This document shows positions 1 through 8,573 of a stretch of DNA of 57,247 bases, in pieces (position 1 is the first letter of the stretch; the number at the start of each line of letters is the position of its first letter). A program made the translations under genes and the position numbers. Under the pieces are notes generated by a model. That model worked only from the letters and a program-made list of their open reading frames with translations. It was not told the DNA's origin and ran no database searches. This DNA is from Anaerolineae bacterium (lineage in GTDB: Bacteria > Chloroflexota > Anaerolineae > Anaerolineales > RBG-16-64-43), in assembly GCA_003141675.1 (NCBI GenBank), contig PLND01000072.1, positions 7,904 to 65,150 on the forward strand. Reading direction: 5' to 3'.

Positions 1-126
1 AGCGTGCTGGTGTCCGGCACGGCGGGCGCGGGCAAGACGAGCCTGGCGGCGCATTTCGCCTACGCGGCCGCCGCGCGCGGCGAGCGGTGCATGTGGTTTG
101 CCTTCGAGGAATCGTCCAGCCAGATC
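1..126 (+). CDS. KaiC/RAD55-family ATPase fragment (both ends missing)
   Basis: Frame 1 reads straight in from the window edge. It shows a Walker A loop, GTAGAGKTS, followed by LAAHFAYAAAARGERC and then FAFEESSSQI. This order (P-loop, helix, small-residue-rich RGE.C, FEES..QI) is the N-terminal core of KaiC-type RecA-fold ATPases. After about base 126 the frame loses all resemblance to the family and becomes the antisense of the neighbouring beta-helix gene. The gene is therefore cut on the left by the window edge and on the right by an abrupt junction. It is either a real deletion scar or a chimeric assembly end. Family assignment is fairly secure; function in this cell cannot be inferred. 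Confidence 0.6.
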
Positions 127-1115
127 CCGAACAACTGGTTGGCGGAGATGATGTTTCCGTCGTTGATTCCGCCGATTTGCACCGCTCCCAATCCAAAAAC
201 ATACACCCCGCTCATTTGGTTGCCCACTGGAACCGTTCCCGAAATGTCGGTTCCGATGAAATTCCTCTGCACTTCATCGGAGTCGGAGTTGATCCGGATC
301 CCGTTGCCGATATTCCCCGAAATGATGTTCCTCGCCTCCGGGACGCTTCCGCCGACCATATTAATATTTCCGTCGATGGTGACGCCGTTTCCCTGGTTGC
401 CAAGCGCCGCGGTTCCCGCAGCATTGAGACCGATCAAGTTGCCTTCGATGGAGTTCAGAGCGCCGCTGATCATTACGCCGTCGCCGTGGTTGCCGGAGAT
501 CACATTTCGGGTGTGGAGGAAGTCCGTCCCGCCGATCGTGTTATTGTCGCTGGCCACCACGATTCCGCTGGCCTGGTTTCCCGCTGCCGCGCCATACATA
601 TTGATTCCGATATAGCAGCCTTCGATAGTGTTGCTTCCGGGAAAGCTAATCAGGATTCCGCGCCCGCTGAAATTGATGATCGCCAGGCTCTTCACGGTGC
701 TGTCTCCGCCGCTGAGAACCAAGCCGTCCACGGAACCGCCGCCCACCATGCTTCCGTCCAATTCGATCAGCGGCGAGGTACCATTAAAAAATGGCTGAGA
801 GGTGCCGTCGATCACTACCGGAACGGTGACATCCGGCAACGCGGACGAGGTCTTGATGGTCCTCGGGCCCCCTCCGCCGATATTGAACTTAATCGTGATG
901 GTTCCCGGCAGCGTGTTGGCTTTATTAATCGCTTCGCGCAGGCTGCAGTGCGCGGCGTTGCATGTTCCATCATCAGCGTCGTTGTTCGAATTAACGGTCA
1001 ACGCGCCGAGAGGCGGTAGAGTGGGGACTGGACTTCCTCCACCGCACGAAGCGAGAATCGCTCCGATGGCCAGAACGGATAACGGGATGAGCAATCGAAT
1101 CGGAAGGGATTTCAT
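60..1115 (-). CDS. CSLREA-type parallel beta-helix lipoprotein, C-terminally truncated
   Basis: The start at 1115 is preferred because AGGAGAAG lies just upstream; an earlier Met is possible. A lipoprotein signal ends in the lipobox LASC, followed by a Gly/Pro-rich stretch. A CSLREAI motif near residue 55 is typical of secreted beta-helix proteins. About seven degenerate coils follow, with the recurring patterns N.ISGN.G.GV.I and GN.IG.(N)..GT. This is a right-handed parallel beta-helix of the NosD/pectate-lyase-like superfamily, likely on the outer face of the membrane. The last natural-looking residues are around GIWLDDSS. The tail after that (SKANHMHRS..) is antisense to the KaiC-like fragment, so the true C terminus is missing. 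Substrate or ligand is unknown. Confidence 0.7.
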   Translation of the reverse strand: MKSLPIRLLIPLSVLAIGAILASCGGGSPVPTLPPLGALTVNSNNDADDGTCNAAHCSLREAINKANTLPGTITIKFNIGGGGPRTIKTSSALPDVTVPVVIDGTSQPFFNGTSPLIELDGSMVGGGSVDGLVLSGGDSTVKSLAIINFSGRGILISFPGSNTIEGCYIGINMYGAAAGNQASGIVVASDNNTIGGTDFLHTRNVISGNHGDGVMISGALNSIEGNLIGLNAAGTAALGNQGNGVTIDGNINMVGGSVPEARNIISGNIGNGIRINSDSDEVQRNFIGTDISGTVPVGNQMSGVYVFGLGAVQIGGINDGNIISANQLFGIWLDDSSKANHMHRSPRAAAA

Positions 1116-1493
1116 GGCATCTTCTCCTATCGAACCGGAATATTTATCAAAAACGGAAATGTACGGCAATCCTCAACATCGATTGGACCGTCCGATTTTG
1201 GTTCTCTCTATGTCCGGAGACCACTCCAGCCAGGCCTATCCCCGATTCCGATGCCGGGGAACGAATCGGCTGTTCAGATTGGATTATACGGATCACCTAC
1301 CGGTAAAACCTCCAGAGAATCTACATACAATCTCCGGGGTGGTTCCACGAACGCGTTTCCCGGATTGGCCACGGGAGAAAATTCAGAAATCGCCGGCCGA
1401 CTGGGGAACGGCCCGCCGCAAGAAACTCGGAATAAGTATAGACGAAAAACCAAAATCGAATTTTTTCGGAGTGTAAAACGGGGGCAGCCAACC
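1116..1493. other. Intergenic, no gene recognised
   Basis: These 378 bases separate the beta-helix lipoprotein from mutY, both on the minus strand. I see the lipoprotein ribosome-binding site (about 1121-1128) and AT-rich stretches near 1140 and 1430-1480. I found no convincing ORF, RNA gene or strong terminator. Confidence 0.5.
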
Positions 1494-2573
1494 CTATCGG
1501 AGACCGGTAATCCGTTCCGCCGCAATCCGGTCGGCCTTGCCCATCGGATACGAACGGAGCTGGGAAATACCCACCCAGCGCACCTCCGCGACACCGATCG
1601 GCCGCGGTCTACCGCGCATCCGATCGCAGAAAAACACATGCAAGGTTATCCGAAAGTGAGTGAACGCGTGTTTCACCGCAATGAGCTTTTCCCGTACGCG
1701 CACGTCCACTCCCAGCTCTTCGCGCAACTCGCGCCGCAGACAAGCCGGCAAAGTTTCGCCACGCTCGCGCTTTCCGCCGGGAAATTCCCACATCCCTCCA
1801 AGGATCTTCCCTTCGGGACGGCGCGCCAACAGCGCCTTGCCCGATCGTAAAATTGCTGCGGCCGTTACGTCGTAATGCGGAATACGCGCCGCTTTCGCCC
1901 TCACCGGCAGCCGGTTCTGGATCCCCCGCTTTCTGGATTCGCAGCGAGAAATCACGGGACACTCGGCGCACAACGGCCGCCGCGGCAGACAAACGAGCTG
2001 CCCAAGGTCCATCATCGCTTGGAAGAAATTTCCCGGCGCGCTCCTGCCTCGTGCGCTTTGAAAACATTCCATCAGATCATGTTCGGCGCGCGCATCCCGG
2101 ACTTCGCGCCGGTAGGCAGACATCCGCGCGAGGATCCTGCGGGCGTTCGCGTCGAGCGCAATCGCACGCTCGCCGTTCGCAAGCGAGGCGATTGCCGCCG
2201 CGGCGTATCTTCCAATGCCGGGGAGCTGCTCCCACTCCGACGCGCTTTCCGGTAATCGACCATCCGCACGGCCGACGACTTGCTTTGCGGCCCGGTGCAG
2301 ATTCCGGGCGCGCGCGTAATAGCCAAGTCCTTCCCAGATCTTTAAAACGCTTTGTAAATCAGCCCGTGCCAGATCCTTCACGTGGGGGAATCTATATAAA
2401 AAAGACCGGTAATATGGGATGACCGTTTCCACGCGCGTTTGCTGCAGCATAATCTCGCTGACCCAGATGCGGTATGGATCGCGCGCAGCTCGCCAGGGAA
2501 GATGCCGGTTCCGGCGTCGGGACCAGCGAATAAGAATCGCTCCGATGGGTGTTTTGTTTGCGGGGGCAGGCAT
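1494..2573 (-). CDS. mutY: A/G-specific adenine glycosylase MutY
   Basis: MutY removes adenine mispaired with 8-oxoguanine in base excision repair. The 359-residue protein has the expected layout. The N-terminal HhH-GPD fold carries SEIMLQQTRVETV (catalytic Glu) and a hairpin LPGIGRYAAAAI followed by the catalytic Asp in ALDANARRIL. The four cysteines of the iron-sulfur loop are spaced C-x6-C-x2-C-x5-C. The C-terminal Nudix-like 8-oxoG recognition domain has WEFPGGKRERGE and RELREELGV. The ATG shares one base with the sbcC stop (TGATG), so translation is probably coupled as the last gene of sbcD-sbcC-mutY. All key residues are visible. Confidence 0.95.
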   Translation of the reverse strand: MPAPANKTPIGAILIRWSRRRNRHLPWRAARDPYRIWVSEIMLQQTRVETVIPYYRSFLYRFPHVKDLARADLQSVLKIWEGLGYYARARNLHRAAKQVVGRADGRLPESASEWEQLPGIGRYAAAAIASLANGERAIALDANARRILARMSAYRREVRDARAEHDLMECFQSARGRSAPGNFFQAMMDLGQLVCLPRRPLCAECPVISRCESRKRGIQNRLPVRAKAARIPHYDVTAAAILRSGKALLARRPEGKILGGMWEFPGGKRERGETLPACLRRELREELGVDVRVREKLIAVKHAFTHFRITLHVFFCDRMRGRPRPIGVAEVRWVGISQLRSYPMGKADRIAAERITGLR

Positions 2574-4669
2574 CAGACCACGCGGACTTGCGAGCCACCG
2601 GCGGTCTTGGTGACTTCGATGCGGGCGGGGAAGGCGTCGCGCAGTTCGTCGAGGTGCGTGATGACCAGGATCCGGTCGAAATCGTTTTGCACGGATTGAA
2701 TGGCGGAGATCAGCCGCTCGCGCCCGGCGGCGTCCTGCGTGCCGAAGCCCTCGTCGATAAAGAGCGCCCGCAGTCGGGATCCCGCCCGGCGGGCGAGCAG
2801 CTTGGAGAGCGCGATGCGGATGGCGAAGTTGATCCGGAAGGCTTCCCCGCCGGAATACATTTCGTAGGCGCGCGTCCCGAGCTCGTCGGAAATTTTTATC
2901 TCGAGCGTGTCGCGCGCGTCGCCGGTTTTGGTCTCGCGCTGGGTCTCCATGCGCAACCTCATCCTCCCCCCGCTCATCTCCCCCAACAGGCGGTTGGCTT
3001 CCCGTTCGACCTCGGGGACGGCCGTTTCGATGACCATGGTCGGAATCCCGCGCTTGCCGAACGCCTCGCGCAGCTCCTCGAAAACCGACAGTCCGCGCCG
3101 CGCCGCGTCCAGTTCCGTGCGGCGCTCCTCGCGTTGGCGCGCGATTTCCTCGAGTGCCGCCAGAGTCTGGCGCGCGCCGCCCACCCGTTCGTCGGCAAGT
3201 CGTTTCTCGAGCCGCGCCCGATCCAGACGGACGCGCAATTTTTCGGCGTCCGCCAATCCGGCGCTGGCCTCGCCCATTTGATCTTGGATCTTTCGCCGCG
3301 CGGCGTTCTCATCGTCAAGCGTCTTGAGCCACCGGCTTGCCCGGGATTGCGCGGCGGGGATTTTCTCCCGCGCGCCACTCGCAGCTCCGAGCGCGGCATC
3401 CGCTTCGGCCAGTTTCCGTTCGAGGGCGGGAAGCGATTGCAATGCAGCTTGCAAAGCAGAGGCGTCCTTTTGCAGAGCATCGATCTCTGCGGCGAGGTCC
3501 TTGAGGCGCGCGGCGTTGGTTTTAAATTTTTCGCGGCGCGAATCGATTTCGCGCGCCAGTTCCTCCATTACACGTTTGCGGTGTTCCGGTGTAAGCGGCT
3601 GGCCGCAGGTCGGGCACTCCGGCGCGGTGGAGGTTTCCAGCGTTTCCAGCCGTTTCTTGATTGGTTCGGTTTGCGGGGCAAGCGCGTCGTTTTCGCCGCG
3701 CAACCGACCCGCCATACCGATCAGCTCGCGGATCTGCGAGAGATCCCGCTCCAGCTCCGGCTGCCGCGCGGCGAGCGCCGTCCGCCGGACGCGCAGATCG
3801 GCTGCTTCTTTTTCCGCTGCCGCATCGTCGGCGCTCTTGCCGAGAGCGTCAAGTTCGGCGCGCGCTTCTTTTAATTCCCGTTCGGCTGCCTGTTCGCGCC
3901 GCGCGGCCTCCTCTGCCTGGCGTTCGAGTTCGGCCCGGGCCGCGCGCCGCTGCTCGATCGCCGTCCAGGAGGCTTCGAGTTCGGCAAGGCTCCCGGCACT
4001 GGAAGCCGCATCCCGCAGGGCCTGCCGCAACTGCTCCTCATACTCGTTCCGGCGGACAAGCTCCCGCTCCATCTCGGAGAGCCGCTCCTCGACGCGTTGA
4101 ATCTTCTCGCGGCTCTGGCGGATTTTTTCCTTGGCGCGGTCCTCGAAGAGCGCCCAGCGGTCCAGCCCGAGGATGGCGGCGAGAATTTGTGTGCGCTGGA
4201 ACGGTGGTTTGGCGGTGAATTCATCGGCCCGCCCCTGCGCCAAGAACGCGGAATTGACGAACGTGTCGTAATCCAAGTGCAACAGTCCGTCGATGCGCTC
4301 CTGCGTGGCGCGCATGGTCGGCTCGGATAGGCCGCGCCACTCCCCGACCGCCGGATCCCATACCTGCAGTTCCAGGAGCGAAAGCGTGGTTTTCTTCTCG
4401 ATGCTCCGCTGCCGGATCACCAGGTAGCGCGCGTCGCCCATCTCGAATTCCAAAGCCACCCGCGTCTCGCGAAGGTTCTGATAGATCAGATCATCGGCCG
4501 AGGCGGAGCGCGCCTTGCCCCACAAGGCCCAGGTGATCGCGTCCAGCAGCGAGGATTTTCCTGCGCCGTTCTCGCCGGAAATGCAGGCGATATGAATTCC
4601 CTCGAAGCTGAGGGGATCCGGGTCGCGGTACGCTAAAAAGTTATGGAGTTCTAGTTTAACCGGAATCAT
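2573..4669 (-). CDS. sbcC: SbcC-like nuclease ATPase subunit (Rad50 family)
   Basis: This is the SMC-like ATPase partner of SbcD, forming the Mre11-Rad50-type complex that processes hairpins and double-strand ends. The start at 4669 (MIPVKLELHNFLAY) has AAGGA upstream; an in-frame Met at 4723 lies in repeat sequence and is unlikely. Walker A is ISGENGAGKSSLL near residue 35. The middle is a long Arg/Glu-rich coiled coil interrupted near residue 345 by the zinc-hook motif CPTCGQPL. The C-terminal lobe has the signature YSGGEAFRINFAIRIALS and Walker B LRALFIDEGFGTQD. At 698 residues it is shorter than the roughly 1000-residue E. coli protein because the coiled coil is short. It lies downstream of sbcD and is coupled to mutY. 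Confidence 0.93.
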   Translation of the reverse strand: MIPVKLELHNFLAYRDPDPLSFEGIHIACISGENGAGKSSLLDAITWALWGKARSASADDLIYQNLRETRVALEFEMGDARYLVIRQRSIEKKTTLSLLELQVWDPAVGEWRGLSEPTMRATQERIDGLLHLDYDTFVNSAFLAQGRADEFTAKPPFQRTQILAAILGLDRWALFEDRAKEKIRQSREKIQRVEERLSEMERELVRRNEYEEQLRQALRDAASSAGSLAELEASWTAIEQRRAARAELERQAEEAARREQAAERELKEARAELDALGKSADDAAAEKEAADLRVRRTALAARQPELERDLSQIRELIGMAGRLRGENDALAPQTEPIKKRLETLETSTAPECPTCGQPLTPEHRKRVMEELAREIDSRREKFKTNAARLKDLAAEIDALQKDASALQAALQSLPALERKLAEADAALGAASGAREKIPAAQSRASRWLKTLDDENAARRKIQDQMGEASAGLADAEKLRVRLDRARLEKRLADERVGGARQTLAALEEIARQREERRTELDAARRGLSVFEELREAFGKRGIPTMVIETAVPEVEREANRLLGEMSGGRMRLRMETQRETKTGDARDTLEIKISDELGTRAYEMYSGGEAFRINFAIRIALSKLLARRAGSRLRALFIDEGFGTQDAAGRERLISAIQSVQNDFDRILVITHLDELRDAFPARIEVTKTAGGSQVRVV

Positions 4670-4703
4670 CGCTGTTTCGGATTGTTCCTTCTTCCAAGGC
4701 GGA

Positions 4704-4863
4704 GACCATAGACCATCGACCATGGGCGATTGTCGATGGTTTGAATTTGATCGCTCCCGTTAGCATACGCCCTACATATCCCATTTCAATCGCGAACCAC
4801 GAACAATGGAGTGCAGATCATGAAAAACCATCAACATCGAACCATCGGCGATGGTCTATGGTC
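4704..4863. repeat. Inverted repeat with GACCATAGACCATCG arms between sbcD and sbcC
   Basis: A 15-base arm at 4704-4718 is perfectly repeated in inverse orientation at 4849-4863, about 130 bases apart, and the right arm reaches the sbcD stop codon. Inside the left arm a second hairpin is formed by ACCATCGAC (4712-4720) and GTCGATGGT (4732-4740) with an 11-base loop. The ACCAT/GGTCTATGG units look like a degenerate short tandem repeat. It could be a REP-like element or an mRNA processing site that separates sbcD from sbcC. Confidence 0.6.
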
Positions 4864-6101
4864 TATTGTCCATCGTCTTCTTGGATGATCTCCTCCGCCG
4901 CCTGCAGCAATTCTGCGATTCGGTTTTCTTCGACGGCCTTCGCACGGAAATATCTATCCAATAGTTCCAGCGGGGTGAGTGATTCGGCGCTATCGGTGCC
5001 GAGACGGGTGCGGACTTCCTGGCGTATTTCGAGTTGAACGTCCAGGTGGGACGCGCTCTCCGCCGCCTTTTGCACGGCGCGTTCATCGAGAAGAGCGCTT
5101 TGCTCGCCGCTCATGGAAATGATGATCCGGACGACGGCGTCCCGGATCTCCGCCTTGCGCAACGCGATCGCGTCGAGCACCGCCGGCGTGGGTTGATCCT
5201 CGGTCTTTACGTCCACCCGGATGGTGTGAAACGGACGTGCGCGATCGGGGACGAACTTCCACTCGGTTTTACCTCGCGAAATTTCCGCGAAACAAAAACC
5301 CTTCGGTTCGCTTTCCTCGCCAAAGTCAATCCGCTCCAGCGACCCGGCGTATACCACCGGCGGCAGTCCGGTTTCCCCCGCGGTGAGATTCTGATGCTTG
5401 TGGATGTGCCCGAGCGCGACGTAATCCCACGCCGTCTCGGCCACCACGCTTTTCATCACGGCCACGTCGCTTCCGAGCATGACCGTGCGCTCGGAACCGA
5501 AAGCCGCGCCGGAGACCGTGAAGTGCCCGGCGAATATCCGCGGCGCATCCTGTTTCGCGGCCTGCTCCGAAAGTTCCCGGATATATTGGGCGACTTTATC
5601 GCGCAGGATCTGCTCCAGTTCGGGCAGCGATTTGCCCTTGTACTCCTCGTCGAGGAGTAATCGGTTGCGGGCAGGGTACGGCATCCAGGCGAGGTATACC
5701 GGGCCGTGCGCCGTTTGTACCAACTGGGAATCGGGTTTGTATCCCACGATCACGTTGGGGATATCCAGCACGTGGTAGATATCCAAACTGGTGGCCTTGG
5801 AGACCGTCCCGGGAAGATCGTGGTTCCCCACCAGGAGCAGGGTCGGGATTTTATCGGCAAGTTTTTTAATTCGGCGCGCGAACTCGCGCTGCTGGGTGGG
5901 TTCCGGGTCGCGAGTCTTGAATGCGTCGCCGGCGAAAATCGCCAGGTCGGCTTTGTGGTCAAGCGCGTAATCGACCACTTCGTCGAGCCGGTCGAGAAAA
6001 TCCCGTGTACGGGAGGAGGTTCCGGTGGCGGGGTCCAGCCGGCCGTAGTTTTCCATGCCCACGTGCAGGTCGGCGAAATGAACGAGGCGGATGGGCGGCA
6101 T
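4863..6101 (-). CDS. sbcD: SbcD nuclease subunit (Mre11 family)
   Basis: This is the calcineurin-like phosphoesterase nuclease of the SbcCD complex. The metal-binding motifs occur in order: HFADLHVG near the N terminus, FAGDAF, VGNHDLPG, AGHFTVSG and LGHIHKHQ. The C-terminal third is the capping and SbcC-binding region, rich in Glu and Arg. At 412 residues it matches the family. It is first in the minus-strand run sbcD-sbcC-mutY; about 190 bases with an inverted repeat separate it from sbcC, longer than usual for this pair. Confidence 0.94.
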   Translation of the reverse strand: MPPIRLVHFADLHVGMENYGRLDPATGTSSRTRDFLDRLDEVVDYALDHKADLAIFAGDAFKTRDPEPTQQREFARRIKKLADKIPTLLLVGNHDLPGTVSKATSLDIYHVLDIPNVIVGYKPDSQLVQTAHGPVYLAWMPYPARNRLLLDEEYKGKSLPELEQILRDKVAQYIRELSEQAAKQDAPRIFAGHFTVSGAAFGSERTVMLGSDVAVMKSVVAETAWDYVALGHIHKHQNLTAGETGLPPVVYAGSLERIDFGEESEPKGFCFAEISRGKTEWKFVPDRARPFHTIRVDVKTEDQPTPAVLDAIALRKAEIRDAVVRIIISMSGEQSALLDERAVQKAAESASHLDVQLEIRQEVRTRLGTDSAESLTPLELLDRYFRAKAVEENRIAELLQAAEEIIQEDDGQ

Positions 6102-6774
6102 GGGGAGATTGTATCAAGATTATCGGGGAGAGTTGCGATCAATCTACCGGCTCCCGGCCGGTTTTCCGGGCCAATCTCCAGGCTCCGCGACCCGGAAAAA
6201 AACACCAACTTCCTCCAACAGACCGGGGATTATGGTCAGGAAGTTATCTCAAACCATCGATAGACGGGAATGTACTAAGGCAAACCCGGTGCGTTGACCC
6301 CCGCACATACAAACCATTCCCGTCATTCTGCCTATGGGGGAATGATCCAAACGAACTTTTCCGGCAGGAGAATTATCAACGCAAGGGCGAAATGGATGCC
6401 GATCTTTCCCGACGGAAAGAAACCCAAAGTGTATAGAGATAGAAAAAATGGCCAGTAGGATCCAGAGCACACTCAGCGGGCAATGGGTGATTGAATTCGA
6501 TGGTCGATATAGTTCAATTCCAACGATTCGGACAAACGATGCGGCCGGATCATGAGTCGGCCTTTCGATCCGATAGTTGCTCGAAGCGTTCCCTTCGGAT
6601 ACAATGGCCAAAACATTGCAATTGCCATAGGATCAGATTGGTTGCGGGTTGATGGGCTTTTCGGAAATTTTATTCATTTTCCCATTGGAAAATTGACGCG
6701 AGGGGAATTGAATCGGCACAGGAGGCTTTTCGCCTCTCACCGCCCAATCGGCTCGGCAGCATATTCACCCATCC
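6102..6774. other. 673-base gap without recognisable gene
   Basis: This region lies between divergently oriented sbcD and the glycosyltransferase. Short frames on both strands have no family resemblance and no good ribosome-binding sites. No tRNA, terminator or clear promoter was recognised. It must carry the promoters of both flanking genes, but I cannot place them. Confidence 0.4.
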
Positions 6775-8148
6775 ATGCAGAGAATATTCCGTTCCGGCAT
6801 TTCTTATTTGGCAGGCGCCGCCTGGCGCAGGTATCTGGTTTTGTTCCTTTTGGGATTCCTCCTGCGCCTGCCGGTGCTTTTCTTGGCGTTGACCAATCCC
6901 GCGCGCGCTATCCCGCCAGGGGACGCACCCGGCTACTATCAACTCGCGATCAACCTATTTCAGCACGGAGTCTTCTCCCCCTCTCCCGCCGCCCCCTTTC
7001 AACCTGACCCATTTCGAACTCCCGGATATCCGCTTTTCTTGGCGCTGATTTTCTTCCTCGCCGGCTCCTCAACACTGGCGGTTGTGTTTGCGCAATCCCT
7101 GCTGCATGCGGTTACCGGCCTGGTTATCGTCCGATTGGGAGAAAAGGCGTTGGGTTCCTTACGCATCGGGGTTATTGGATGTGTGCTTTGGATGATCGCT
7201 CCGCTGCCAGCCGTCTTCGCCGGACTCCTTCTTTCCGAAATTCTCTTTACTGCATTTTTCTTGGTTCTGCTGCTGGTATTAACTGAAACTCGCTTGGTGT
7301 ATTCGGCTTTGGGGGGAACGCTTTTGGGAGCGGCGATTCTGATCCGTCCCATCGGGATTTTCGTTTGGCCATCCCTGATCCCCGCATTGTGCCTTGGCAC
7401 CGGGTGGCGTCGTGCCATTGCAAAATGCACGCTGTTTAGCGCTATGGTTGCGGCGGTTATCGCCCCATGGCTCTATCGCAACTATCTCATTTTCGGACGG
7501 GTAACATTGGAAACAGTACAGAGCAACCTTTTGTATTACAACGCTGCCGGATATATCACATGGCGGGATGGCTTAACCCTTGGAGAAGCACGAGATGCGG
7601 CGACTCGGTACTACCAGCAATACTTGGCTGAAAAAGGATTGCATCCCGCGACAGCGGCTGAGGAATCCGACGCCATGTACTCTGCGGCGATGCGCATGCT
7701 GCTTGCGGATCCGTTCCGGGCAATTTGGTTTAACGCGCTCAACAGTCTGAATGGTCTTCGGCCGGGGGCTTCCTATTTGATAATGTATCTCGAACTGGGA
7801 AAGATAAATCCGGACTCTGTGACAAATGGGGAGTTATCCCCGGCAATTTCGAACATTGGCCAGCCGGAGATACTCCTTGTTACGGTCGTCCTATCGGTGT
7901 TCTATGGATTGCTTTACCTGCTTTCAGCAATCGGCATTCTGCAACTTCTCTGGGAGAGGAAATGGATGGCGCTAGCCCTGCTGGTGGTTCCGTGCATTCT
8001 GATAATGTATATCCCGGCGCTCGCTAGTAACGCCCGGTTCCGGATCCCCATCGAACCCATCCTATGTTTGTTAGCCGCCTTGGCTCTTTGCAAGGCGATC
8101 CCGTCTTTTCTTGAATATTTTTCAAAGCGTACTCCCCTTTCTCAATAA
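6775..8148 (+). CDS. GT39/PMT-like membrane glycosyltransferase
   Basis: This 457-residue integral membrane protein has about ten hydrophobic segments. After the first one comes PPGDAPGYYQLAINLFQHG, an acidic-residue loop typical of polyprenyl-phosphate-sugar-dependent glycosyltransferases of the GT39/ArnT/PMT clan. Further on, RTPGYPLFLALIFFL is also typical. Such enzymes transfer a sugar from a lipid-linked donor on the outer face of the membrane. The C-terminal third has a second group of membrane helices. There is no obvious operon partner, so the acceptor is unknown. Class is well supported; precise activity is not. Confidence 0.75.
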   Translation: MQRIFRSGISYLAGAAWRRYLVLFLLGFLLRLPVLFLALTNPARAIPPGDAPGYYQLAINLFQHGVFSPSPAAPFQPDPFRTPGYPLFLALIFFLAGSSTLAVVFAQSLLHAVTGLVIVRLGEKALGSLRIGVIGCVLWMIAPLPAVFAGLLLSEILFTAFFLVLLLVLTETRLVYSALGGTLLGAAILIRPIGIFVWPSLIPALCLGTGWRRAIAKCTLFSAMVAAVIAPWLYRNYLIFGRVTLETVQSNLLYYNAAGYITWRDGLTLGEARDAATRYYQQYLAEKGLHPATAAEESDAMYSAAMRMLLADPFRAIWFNALNSLNGLRPGASYLIMYLELGKINPDSVTNGELSPAISNIGQPEILLVTVVLSVFYGLLYLLSAIGILQLLWERKWMALALLVVPCILIMYIPALASNARFRIPIEPILCLLAALALCKAIPSFLEYFSKRTPLSQ

Positions 8149-8344
8149 AAACGCGGCCGGTAAAGTCCAGTAAGGCCGCACGGTCATCGAGCGCTTCCTC
8201 CGTCCCTACGTTAATCATTTTCCGCAAACCAATTATTCGACCGCCTTTCAGATAGGCAACCGGCTCCGATGTTGGCCGATTGGGATTGGCTCGATGGAAA
8301 TTTCCCATTTCCAGAAATTTCGCAGCAGTTTTTCGGTCGGCTTG
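8024..8344 (-). pseudogene. Remnant ORF, conserved-looking fragment of unknown family
   Basis: Immediately after an in-frame TAG at 8345-8347, the minus strand reads QADRKTAAKFLEMGNFHRA, then EPVAYLKGGRIIGLRK, then ALDDRAALLDFTGRVFIEKGEY. The composition and block pattern look protein-like, unlike most antisense frames. There is no usable start context, and the stop upstream blocks a longer gene. The last 40 codons run antisense to the glycosyltransferase tail and are probably meaningless. I read this as a decayed gene fragment; it could also be chance. Confidence 0.28.
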
Positions 8345-8573
8345 CTATGTAGATGAATTGCCCGGCCGCTCTTTGGAGGTTTCCGTTGGGTCCTTGAACA
8401 TTCAGGCCGTTGAGTCTATCGGATCCTTGGCCATGCCGCCTCCTGAACCATTTTCTCCGGAGGAATTTTAATCATTACGATTTCCGTGGGTGATCACGAA
8501 AAGTATGCCGCACATCCTGTGGAACGAAAAATCCCCATGGCAGAATCCTGCGGAAAATGAGATCCTCGAAAAA
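8149..8573. other. 425-base gap between convergent genes
   Basis: Apart from the possible gene remnant on the minus strand (8024-8344), I see no gene, strong terminator or RNA here, although two convergent transcription units end into it. Confidence 0.4.

Noticed and set aside
87-1019. Long plus-strand frame opposite the beta-helix lipoprotein
   Set aside because: It is the antisense of a repetitive gene. Its His/Asp/Val-rich pattern mirrors the GN.IG repeats.
6249-6611. 120-codon minus-strand frame in the gap after sbcD
   Set aside because: No family resemblance, no Shine-Dalgarno and a patchy composition. I left the gap as non-coding.
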